From Phenylobacterium sp. (lineage in GTDB: Bacteria > Pseudomonadota > Alphaproteobacteria > Caulobacterales > Caulobacteraceae): DNA of 34,258 nucleotides. Below the pieces are notes generated by a model, which saw only the letters and a list, made by a program, of their open reading frames with translations, was not told where the DNA came from and did no database searches. The stretch is taken from contig NZ_JAUYOJ010000069.1 of the NCBI RefSeq assembly GCF_030697925.1, forward strand, positions 1 through 34,258, in the 5' to 3' direction. Position numbers and translations under genes: made by a program. Below are positions 22,781-29,351 of this stretch, piece after piece. Positions within the stretch are counted from its first letter, which is position 1. Every line of letters begins with the position of its first letter.

Positions 22781-23818
22781 ATGAAGACGCAAGCCGCCCT
22801 TCTCGTGGAAACGGGCAAGCCCCTCAAGGTCGAGGATATTGAGACCCCGGCCTTGAAGCGGGGGCAGGTCCTTGTCGAGATCGCGTATTCCGGCGCCTGC
22901 GCCACGCAGGTCATGGAGGTGCGTGGCGACAAGGGTGAGGACAAGTGGACGCCGCATTGCCTCGGCCACGAGGGCTCCGGATCGGTTGTCGAAGTCGGGC
23001 CGGAGGTCACCAAGGTCAAGCCGGGGGACCATGTGGTGCTCTCATGGCTGCGCGGCGACGGCATCGAAGCCGGGGGCGCTGTCTACGATTGGGGCGGCGT
23101 CCGCGTGAACGCCGGCGGCGTGACGACGTTTCAGCGCCACGCCGTCGTGAGCGAGAACAGGCTGACGCGTCTCCCGAGGGGGTTGCCGCTGGACCTCGCG
23201 GTGCTGCTGGGCTGCGCGGCCCCCACGGGAATGGGCGCGGTCTTCAATGTGCTGCAGCTCAAGCCGGGCCAGACTGTCGCCGTGTTCGGAGCCGGCGGCA
23301 TCGGCTTGCATGCCTGCATGGCGGCGGTCTTCGCCAAGGCCGCGCGGATCATCGCCGTCGATCCCCAGGCCGATCGGCGCGCGCTAGCCCGCAGCTACGG
23401 CGCGACCGATGTGATCGATCCTGAAGCCGAGGATCCTGTCGCAGCCGTCCACGGTCTCGTCGCCGGGGGCGTGGACCTCGCCGTCGAAGCCACGGGGGTT
23501 CCGAGGGTGATGCAGCAGGCCTTAAGTGCGGTGCGACCGCAGGGCGGGCGGGCGGTGGTCATCGGCAACGCCAGGTTCGGCTCCGAGCTGACTGTCGATC
23601 CTGCGGTCTTCAATCAGGGCAAGAGTTTGATGGGGACCTGGGGCGGCGACAGCGTCCCGGATCGTGACTTCCCCCATTTTGGCGAGATCCTGAGCTCTGG
23701 GCGGTTCGACCTGAAGCTGCTGCTGTCCAAGAGCTACAGCCTCGATGGGATCAATGACGCGCTTGCGGATTTGGCGGCTGGCCGCGTCGGCCGGCCGCTC
23801 ATCGACATGAGGCTATAG
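22781..23818 (+). CDS. Medium-chain (zinc-type) alcohol dehydrogenase without the structural-zinc cysteines
   Basis: The 345-residue product has IAYSGACATQVMEVRGDKGE (catalytic-zinc Cys), CLGHEGSGSVVEVGPEVTKV with the GHEGxG motif and its His-Glu pair, PTGMGAVFNVLQLKPGQTVA, and VFGAGGIGLHACMAAVFAKA as the NAD(P)-binding loop. The lobe that normally carries four Cys for structural zinc reads WLRGDGIEAGGAVYDWGGVR, with no Cys. Oxidation or reduction of a sugar or polyol hydroxyl is likely. Eight bases after the transketolase stop, it belongs to the same operon. Confidence 0.82.
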   Translation: MKTQAALLVETGKPLKVEDIETPALKRGQVLVEIAYSGACATQVMEVRGDKGEDKWTPHCLGHEGSGSVVEVGPEVTKVKPGDHVVLSWLRGDGIEAGGAVYDWGGVRVNAGGVTTFQRHAVVSENRLTRLPRGLPLDLAVLLGCAAPTGMGAVFNVLQLKPGQTVAVFGAGGIGLHACMAAVFAKAARIIAVDPQADRRALARSYGATDVIDPEAEDPVAAVHGLVAGGVDLAVEATGVPRVMQQALSAVRPQGGRAVVIGNARFGSELTVDPAVFNQGKSLMGTWGGDSVPDRDFPHFGEILSSGRFDLKLLLSKSYSLDGINDALADLAAGRVGRPLIDMRL

Positions 23819-23824
23819 CTCGCC

Positions 23825-24442
23825 TTGCGGATCGGTATCGACCTCGATAACACCGTTGCCTGTTATCAGGATGCTTTCCATGCTGCGGCGGTGGAACGCG
23901 AGTTCTTCCGGCCTGAAGAGGTCGCATTCGACAAGACGAGCGTCCGCGACCACCTGAGGCGTCTGGGACGCGACGCGGACTTCACTGAACTTCAGGGGTA
24001 TGTGTACGGTCCCGGCATGAGACACGTCACTCTCTATCCGGGGCTGCGGGAAGCGCTGGCGGCGCTCGGCGCGGCGGGCCACGAACTCTTCCTTATCAGT
24101 CACAGGACCAGGCGGCCTTTCGCAGGTCCCCCTCATGACCTCCATGCGCACGCTCGGGAGTTCCTCGACTCGCAGGGTCTGATCGGACCGGTTCGCGGAA
24201 GGTTCGCCGCATCGAACGTCTTCTTCGAGCTCACCAAGACGGAGAAGGTGGCGAGGATCGGCAAGCTCGGTTGCCACGTCTTCGTCGATGATCTGTGGGA
24301 GATCCTCACCATGGAAGGATTTCCGGCGACGGTGCGGAAGGTTCTGTTCGATCCGGATGGGCATCGCGCCGACGCCGGCCCCGGCGTCGAGGTGGTCCGG
24401 GACTGGAGTTCGATCGCCAACCGGCTCCTGGCCTGCGGTTGA
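23825..24442 (+). CDS. HAD-superfamily phosphatase
   Basis: The TTG start lies six bases after the previous stop and leads straight into the first HAD motif, RIGIDLDNTVACYQDAFHAA (DxDNT). Further on are GHELFLISHRTRRPF (motif II Ser/Thr region), TEKVARIGKLGC with a Lys, and HVFVDDLWEILTMEGFPA (motif IV with two Asp). The product has 205 residues. The family includes small-molecule phosphatases. In the GDP-heptose route an HAD enzyme (GmhB) removes the 7-phosphate of a bisphosphate, and here this protein could play the same role after the kinase encoded next. The sequence is not close to GmhB by motif spacing, so that is inference from context. Confidence 0.7.
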   Translation: MRIGIDLDNTVACYQDAFHAAAVEREFFRPEEVAFDKTSVRDHLRRLGRDADFTELQGYVYGPGMRHVTLYPGLREALAALGAAGHELFLISHRTRRPFAGPPHDLHAHAREFLDSQGLIGPVRGRFAASNVFFELTKTEKVARIGKLGCHVFVDDLWEILTMEGFPATVRKVLFDPDGHRADAGPGVEVVRDWSSIANRLLACG

Positions 24443-24448
24443 GTCCCC

Positions 24449-25468
24449 GTGGCTGCGCGTGAGCCAGTGCAGATCGCCACCGCGCTCGCCGCCCTCGCGG
24501 GGCGTCCACGGCCCGAGCACCTCGCACCGCTGGCCGGCGGCCGTAACAACCAGGTCTTCCGCGTCGATACGGCCGGCGAGCCGTTCGTCCTCAAGCTCTA
24601 CCACCGCGATCCGAACGATCCCCGAGATCGGCTGGCGCACGAGTGGAGCTTCCTGACCTATGCTCGCCAACGCAACGTCGCCGCTGTTCCGGAGCCGATC
24701 GCGGTCGACACCGAGGCCGGTGCGTCGCTGCTCAGTTTTGTGCCGGGAGAGAGGGTGCAAGCCGGTCAGGTCGAACGCTGGCATCTCGACGAGGCGCTCA
24801 GTTTCATCTTGCAGCTCAATGCGCCGGGCGCGACGGCCGCGAGGTTGCCCCTGGCGGCCGAGGCCTGCATGAGCGTCGCTGACCATCTTTCGATCGTGGA
24901 TCGCCGGGTGGAGCGCCTGCGCAATCTCGACCCGGAGGCGCCGTGCTGCGCCGCGGCCGAAGAGCTGGTCCGCGGTGAGCTCCTGCCCCTGTGGCGTGAA
25001 ACCAGGGAGAGAGTCTCCGGCGCGACCCGGACCCTGGGCATCATCTTGGATGAAACCTTGGAAGCTGGCGCCGAATGCGTCTCTCCATCGGACGTGGGAT
25101 TCCACAACGCGCTCGTGTCGGGGCGTCGCGTGACATTCATCGATTTCGAGTACGCCGGCCGTGACGATCCGGCCAAGCTCGTCGCAGACCTGTTCTGCTG
25201 CCCGGAAGCGCCGCCGCCCTTTGGTGAGTTCGAAAGCTTCGTCGATCGCCTGTTCGCTGGACTGGGACTTGCCGACGTTCACGCCGCGCGCTGCCGACTG
25301 CTGATCGATGTCCATCGCCTCAAATGGGCGTGTATCGTGCTCAACCAATTCCTTCCGATAGGCCGCCAGCGTCGGGCGTTCGCCGCCCAGACCGGCGCGG
25401 CGGAGGCCCCCGAGGCCTTGCTCGCTCGCACAAGGCGAAGCCTGGCACAAATCGGATATTCAAGCTGA
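24449..25468 (+). CDS. APH-fold (aminoglycoside phosphotransferase-like) small-molecule kinase
   Basis: The GTG start lies six bases after the HAD stop. The 339-residue product has HLAPLAGGRNNQVFRVDTAG and EPFVLKLYHRDPNDPRDRLA (ATP site with the conserved Lys), HEWSFLTYARQRNVAAVPEP, VSPSDVGFHNALVSGRRVTF (catalytic loop with S-D-V-G-F-H-N in place of the common H-G-D-x-x-x-N) and IDFEYAGRDDPAKLVADLFC (metal-binding Asp and Glu). It belongs to the choline kinase, APH and homoserine kinase type. In this operon it could act as the anomeric kinase, a job done by GHMP-type HddA in the known GDP-heptose route. Substrate unknown. Confidence 0.78.
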   Translation: MAAREPVQIATALAALAGRPRPEHLAPLAGGRNNQVFRVDTAGEPFVLKLYHRDPNDPRDRLAHEWSFLTYARQRNVAAVPEPIAVDTEAGASLLSFVPGERVQAGQVERWHLDEALSFILQLNAPGATAARLPLAAEACMSVADHLSIVDRRVERLRNLDPEAPCCAAAEELVRGELLPLWRETRERVSGATRTLGIILDETLEAGAECVSPSDVGFHNALVSGRRVTFIDFEYAGRDDPAKLVADLFCCPEAPPPFGEFESFVDRLFAGLGLADVHAARCRLLIDVHRLKWACIVLNQFLPIGRQRRAFAAQTGAAEAPEALLARTRRSLAQIGYSS

Positions 25469-25482
25469 TTAAGGAAGCCAAC

Positions 25483-26145
25483 ATGCCCTACCGAGAATTC
25501 GTCAGCCTGGTCCACAAGGCGACCGCCCGCAACTATCTCGAGCGCGTCAATGAGGTCGACAAGGCTGTGGTCGCGGAGGTCGCCACCCAGTTCGGTGAAG
25601 CGTATTGGGACGGCACGCGCCTGCAAGGCTACGGCGGTTACCGATACGACGGGCGCTGGCGCAAGGTGGCCGACGCCATGATCCAGGCCTATGACCTGAA
25701 ACCCGGCATGCGTGTTCTGGACGTAGGTTCGGGCAAGGGGTTCCTGCTCCACGACTTCAAGGAAGCATGTCCGGGCCTGGAACTGCACGGTCTGGAATAT
25801 TCAACTTACGCCATCGACAAGACGATGGAGTCGGTGCGGTCCAATATCACCCACGGCACCGCCGCCAAGCTTCCATGGCCAGACGACTATTTCGACCTCG
25901 TCGTCTCCATAACCACCCTGCACAACCTCTACAATTACGACCTCTGGGACGCGCTGCGGGAGATGGACCGGGTATCCAGGGGGCACAAGTACCTGTGTGT
26001 GGAAGCCTATCGGAACGAGAGGGAGAAAGTAAACCTTATGTACTGGCAGCTCACCTGCCGGATATTCCACACGCCCGCCGAATGGGAAGCAGAGTTCAAA
26101 CTCACGAACTACACAGGCGACTATGAATTCATCTACTTCGAATAG
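25483..26145 (+). CDS. Class I SAM-dependent methyltransferase (Methyltransf_11-like)
   Basis: ATG 25483 follows AAGGAAG at six bases; the upstream extension of the open frame overlaps the kinase gene and is not used. The 220-residue product begins MPYREFVSLVHKATARNYLE, has LKPGMRVLDVGSGKGFLLHD (SAM loop), LHGLEYSTYAIDKTMESVRS, WPDDYFDLVVSITTLHNLYN, and a late YRNEREKVNLMYWQLTC. It is the last gene of the nine-gene operon and overlaps the convergent nucleotidyltransferase gene by 13 bases at the 3' ends. It probably methylates the sugar nucleotide or a related intermediate. Confidence 0.82.
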   Translation: MPYREFVSLVHKATARNYLERVNEVDKAVVAEVATQFGEAYWDGTRLQGYGGYRYDGRWRKVADAMIQAYDLKPGMRVLDVGSGKGFLLHDFKEACPGLELHGLEYSTYAIDKTMESVRSNITHGTAAKLPWPDDYFDLVVSITTLHNLYNYDLWDALREMDRVSRGHKYLCVEAYRNEREKVNLMYWQLTCRIFHTPAEWEAEFKLTNYTGDYEFIYFE

Positions 26146-26867
26146 AGTGTCGCGCAAGGCGAGTGAGGGGCGCCGAAGTCTGCATTCGCCCGCCGCAGGC
26201 TTGCAGGCGAGCCGATGTCTCGGTGGTAACCGGGGTGATGATGCGCAAGAATCCTGCCGAGGTACAGCGGGATGACCTCGGTGCTAAGATCAAGCGTCTC
26301 CTTGGCAAATAGGGCCTTGCAGGTCGAGATGACCTCCGGCTCAAAGATGTAGACGGCGGCGTTTGCCCGAATTCCGGGGGGATCGGGAACCTTCTCGTGA
26401 AACGCCGTCACGACATCTTCGTCGTCACATTCCACGATGCCGCTGGAGCCAGGCTGGTCGGTGTCGAAGGTCGCCATCGTCATGGCGCACCTCGGCGGCC
26501 GGCCGGCGTGGGCACGCATCATGCCCGGCAAGCTCAAATCCGACAGGTTGTCGGCGTGTAGCACCAATCCTGCCTCACCTTGGAAGAATCCAGCGTTGGC
26601 GGCCACCGTCCCGCCGGTCCCGAACAGACGGGGTTCGTGAACGATCTCCACCTTGCCGCCCTCGCCGTAGCCGGCGAGGAAGCCGACCACGAGTTCGCTG
26701 AGATAGTGGGTGTTCACGAGCACGCGCTCCGAACCGGCAGCCAGCAAGGCGTCCAGCCAGTGCTGCAGCAACGGCTTGCCGGCGATGGGCACGAGGCACT
26801 TCGGCAGGTGATTGGTGATCGGGCGGAGGCGGCTACCAAGCCCCGCCGCGAGCAAAAGTGCGCGCAT
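26133..26867 (-). CDS. Sugar-1-phosphate nucleotidyltransferase (HddC/RmlA-like)
   Basis: The 244-residue product starts with MRALLLAAGLGSRLRPITNH and LPKCLVPIAGKPLLQHWL, the GxGxRLxPxT...PKxLxPxxGKP signature of NTP-transferases. ERVLVNTHYLSELVVGFL and EPRLFGTGGTVAANAGFF follow, and VLHADNLSDLSL stands where the metal-binding D in NGD usually lies. It is closest in style to heptose- and mannose-1-phosphate guanylyltransferases (HddC type). It would activate a sugar-1-phosphate with GTP or another NTP. It faces the operon tail to tail and probably belongs functionally to it. The ATG is at 26867. Confidence 0.85.
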   Translation of the reverse strand: MRALLLAAGLGSRLRPITNHLPKCLVPIAGKPLLQHWLDALLAAGSERVLVNTHYLSELVVGFLAGYGEGGKVEIVHEPRLFGTGGTVAANAGFFQGEAGLVLHADNLSDLSLPGMMRAHAGRPPRCAMTMATFDTDQPGSSGIVECDDEDVVTAFHEKVPDPPGIRANAAVYIFEPEVISTCKALFAKETLDLSTEVIPLYLGRILAHHHPGYHRDIGSPASLRRANADFGAPHSPCATLYSK

Positions 26868-26939
26868 GAAAAGACTCCATTCATCAGCGAAACTGCGTAG
26901 GGGACTGAGGTGATCGCGGGGCCGGTCCTAATAGCAACA

Positions 26940-26980
26940 TCGTGCGGAAGTCCCGCTCGATCCGGCTGAGCTACCGGGCC
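26940..26980 (-). tRNA. tRNA-like fragment (5' half: acceptor strand and D arm)
   Basis: On the minus strand GGCCCGG-TA-GCTC-AGCCGGATC-GAGC has the spacing of a tRNA 5' end: a 7-base acceptor strand, two linker bases and a perfect D stem of GCTC/GAGC. Its translation in one frame gives PVAQPDRA, the well-known reading of tRNA D arms. I find no matching 3' acceptor strand (CCGGGCC) and no TTC-containing T arm downstream, so it is a remnant, not a functional tRNA. Confidence 0.4.
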
Positions 26981-27071
26981 GCACCGGCGGGGTGTTGGCG
27001 CAGCGTGTCGCGGCAGCTCAAATGACAACGCCCGACGAAGGCCGGAGCGTCTCGCCATCATCCCGTCTGGC

Positions 27072-27173
27072 GAGTCAGGCCGCGACGGCCGTGGTCTTCA
27101 CCGGCGACTTTTGCAGCATGGCGATCACGGCCTCGCGGTCGATGCATTCGATGGCGGCGACCTCGCGGGTCTA
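27072..27173 (-). pseudogene. Short decayed coding tail
   Basis: On the minus strand an in-frame stop is followed by TREVAAIECIDREAVIAMLQ and KSPVKTTAVAA before a second stop. The residue pattern looks like the helical tail of a real protein rather than chance GC-rich frame, but I recognise no family. It may be the end of a broken gene. Confidence 0.22.
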
Positions 27174-27256
27174 GGCCAGGCTCCGAGCTTGGGCAAGTTT
27201 CGTTTCGGTAAGATGGCTTGCGCGACGTTAAGGGAGCCTTGCACGAAGGCGCCGAC

Positions 27257-27291
27257 CCCGGCATGGCGCCTTTGACGGGCGCCATGCCGGG
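27257..27291. terminator. Strong 14-bp-stem hairpin downstream of the small lipoprotein gene
   Basis: CCCGGCATGGCGCC and GGCGCCATGCCGGG form a perfect 14-bp stem with the 7-base loop TTTGACG. It starts five bases beyond the stop of the minus-strand lipoprotein gene. No T-run follows on the minus strand, so it is a candidate rather than a proven intrinsic terminator. Confidence 0.5.
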
Positions 27292-27296
27292 CGCCG

Positions 27297-27512
27297 TCAG
27301 CGAGGACGCTCGGGCTCGACCGCGGAGGCGTCGGCTGCGTGAGCGTCGGCCGCAAGCGGCGTCCGGATCGCTGTGCGGAAGACGTCCTTCGCGTTCGAGG
27401 GCGGCGGTCCCATGCGGTAGGCGTACGCCCCGTCCATTCCTGGGGCGGCGCAGGCCCCGATCGCCAGCGGCAGGCCGAGGATCAGGGCGGTGAGGATTAA
27501 GCGAGTGATCAT
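27297..27512 (-). CDS. Small putative lipoprotein
   Basis: ATG 27512 gives a 71-residue product with a lipoprotein signal: MITRLILTALILGLPLAIGA followed by CAAPG, so the lipobox ends IGA-C. The remaining roughly 50 residues (MGPPPSNAKDVFRTAIRTPL and neighbours) are polar and low in structure. GGGGA lies six bases upstream of the ATG. I do not recognise a family; such short lipoproteins are common as cell-envelope proteins. An upstream extension of the frame to 27623 has no signal and is not used. A strong hairpin follows directly, which fits a stand-alone gene. Confidence 0.5.
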   Translation of the reverse strand: MITRLILTALILGLPLAIGACAAPGMDGAYAYRMGPPPSNAKDVFRTAIRTPLAADAHAADASAVEPERPR

Positions 27513-27839
27513 CGGGTTTCCCCGAAATCGTGGATCCGCCAGACGGCAGGGCCGTCTTGGCGGAACGGCGCCGGGGCGGAACCAGGTCTCGCACCTGACA
27601 GTCCAGGCGCTCGACCGCACCACCAGGGGTGTGTCGCACTTTAGCGAGTGCCCGTCCCCGTGAGGTTACGGGCTGCGATGCCGGTGGTCCGTTGCGAAAA
27701 CCTCTCCACGCTGGCCGTCGCACTGCGCCGCAGACGATCAGAACCGGAATTTTCAGGGAAAGCTGCCGCAAGGATGGTGTCCGTGTCCGAGCGGACACTT
27801 CGTGCCTGGGAAACGGGCCGGTCAACCACCCCGGTGCCC

Positions 27840-28075
27840 GCGACATCGCTGATCAGCTGATGGCCCCGCTGGACTCGATGCTCCTCCACTGGCTGGTGAG
27901 CTCGTTGCGGACCGCGGGCAAGGCCCAGGCCAAGCTCCACGCCGCCATCGCCCGCGACGGCGGGGTGCAAGCCATCGTCAACGAGATGCGGACCCGCGCC
28001 GAACCCTGCGAGACCATCGGCCTGTAGGACAACGAGGCGCTCGACACCTCCATCGTTCAGGCTCCCCTGCCTTGA
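27840..28075 (+). pseudogene. Decayed ORF with in-frame stop
   Basis: The frame DQLMAPLDSMLLHWLVSSLR, TAGKAQAKLHAAIARDGGVQ, AIVNEMRTRAEPCETIGL ends at TAG 28025. It then continues in the same frame as DNEALDTSIVQAPLP to TGA. The residues look protein-like on both sides of the stop, suggesting a nonsense mutation in an old gene. I recognise no family. It ends just before the insertion sequence at 28089. Confidence 0.3.
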
Positions 28076-28088
28076 GGCTGACGCCTTA

Positions 28089-28965
28089 GGTGTGTAGTCG
28101 GGATTTAACGGATTGGGGATTCCCGGTTTGGAGCGGATCGTGATTCAAGGCTGATTTTTGGAGGTCAGCCTTGGATGCAAAGCCTGATTCCGACGTCCTG
28201 ACGGACGAGCAGTGGGCGCGGATCGCGCCGCTGATGCCGGGCGGGTGCAAGGGCAAGCGGGGTCCCCGCAGCAACAATCGCCGGTTCATGGAGGCGGTCT
28301 TCTGGATGGCCCGCTCGGGTAGTCGCTGGAAGGACCTGCCGGAGCGGTTCGGCAAGCTCTCGACAGTGAAGCAGCGCTACTACGACTGGGTGGACCGCGG
28401 CGTCTTCGCCGAGATCTTCCAGGCGCTCAGCGGCGAGGAGGACATGGAGTGGCTGATGGTGGACTCCACCATCGTGCGGGCCCACGAGCACGCCGCCGGA
28501 GCCCGGCGGCAAAAAGGGGGGCGCATGCCTAGGGCCTGGGCCGTTCCCGCGGCGGCCTGAGCACCAAGATCCACGCCTGCACCGACGGTCTGGGCGATCC
28601 GGTGCGGCTACTCGCCGGCCCCGGCCAGGAGAGCGACATCGGCCCGGCCGCAGCCCTGATCCACGGCTTCCGAGCGGAGTGCGTCCTGGCCGATAGGGGC
28701 TACGACGCCGACCATTTCCGCGCCGCCATTCGCCAAGCCTGCGCCGAGCCGGTTATCCCCTTCACCAGGTCCCGCGCCGCGGTCTCCCGCCACGACAAAG
28801 ACCACTACAAGGAGCGCAACCGCGTCGAGCGCTTCTTCAACAAGCTCAAGCAGTTCAGGCGCGTCGCCACCCGCTACGACAAGCGGCTCGCCAACTTCAT
28901 GGGCTTCGTCACACTCGCCGCCATCGCCATCCTCCTGCGTTGACGGTTAAATCCTGGCTACGCCC
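28089..28965 (+). mobile_element. IS5-family insertion sequence (IS427-like group)
   Basis: The ends GGTGTGTAGTCGGGATTTAA (left) and, reading inwards from the right, GGGCGTAGCCAGGATTTAAC form imperfect terminal inverted repeats of about 20 bases, 17 of 20 matching after one gap. TA flanks both sides (28087-28088 and 28966-28967), as expected of a short target duplication. The length is 877 bases. It carries one transposase in two frames, as is usual for this group, and sits 22 bases upstream of the metE operator candidate. Confidence 0.8.
28171..28943 (+). pseudogene. IS5-family transposase in two frames, interrupted by a nonsense codon
   Basis: The first frame (TTG 28171, GGAGG upstream) encodes LTDEQWARIAPLMPGGCKGK, WKDLPERFGK and MVDSTIVRAHEHAAGA with the first Asp of the DDE triad, and stops at 28560. 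The second frame (-1) carries LADRGYDADHFR and KERNRVERFFNKLKQFRRVA with the second Asp and the Glu, ending at 28943. The run A5G6 at 28511-28521 is the slippage site used by this IS group for programmed frameshifting. After a -1 shift, however, the frame meets TAG at 28530-28532, where relatives have a Gln codon (in GGAHAQGLGRSRGG). Full-length transposase is therefore not expected and the element is probably immobile on its own. Confidence 0.75.
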
Positions 28966-28987
28966 TAGTCGGCCATCACATAATTAT

Positions 28988-29003
28988 ATAAAGATGTCTT
29001 TAT
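28988..29003. promoter_or_regulatory. Perfect 16-bp palindrome, operator candidate for metE
   Basis: ATAAAGA-TG-TCTTTAT is an AT-rich perfect palindrome in a very GC-rich genome, 22 bases after the insertion sequence and about 60 bases before the riboswitch. A TTGACA box at 29011-29016 follows. From memory it resembles operators of ArsR-type SahR regulators found before methionine-cycle genes in proteobacteria, but the regulator is not in the window. Confidence 0.55.
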
Positions 29004-29048
29004 GCCCATATTGACAGCAAGGCTCGCCTGCGGTCAGTTGCCTGTGTC

Positions 29049-29245
29049 GTGGTTCTCTAGGGCGTTCGCACCCTGGAGCTAAGAGGGAATCCGGTGACCG
29101 CGCATCTCGCGCCCATGCCGGAGCTGCCCCCGCAACTGTAAGCGGCGAGCCGACGTCCATTCTGTGTCACTGGCGCATCCGCGCCGGGAAGGCCGGACGG
29201 AGGCTTCGACCCGTGAGCCAGGAGACCTGCCTCGACAGATAACGT
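29049..29245 (+). ncRNA. Cobalamin (B12) riboswitch upstream of metE
   Basis: The conserved blocks occur in order: GGGAATCCGGTG (29085-29096), GCCGGAGCTGCCCCCGCAAC followed by TGTAAGCGG (29117-29145), CACTGG (29168-29173), GGGAAGG (29186-29192) and GAGCCAGGAGACCTGCC (29215-29231). The GCCCCCGCAACTGTAA block and the GAGCCAGGAGACCTGCC block are hallmarks of the AdoCbl aptamer. Being upstream of the B12-independent methionine synthase, it should turn metE off when cobalamin is plentiful. The stretch 29232-29351 would be the expression platform. Boundaries are approximate. Confidence 0.93.
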
Positions 29246-29351
29246 CCTCCGGCGGGGTGCCCGGTCAGGCCGCTAGTCATGTGCGCCCGGCGCGGCGCGC
29301 GTGCGCTCGCGTCTGCCGCAAGCCTCTCCAACACTCCAATGGTAGAGGCTC

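Noticed and set aside
23813..25450. 545-codon minus-strand open frame
   Set aside because: It is antisense to the HAD and kinase genes, shows no motifs, and reflects high-GC codon bias.
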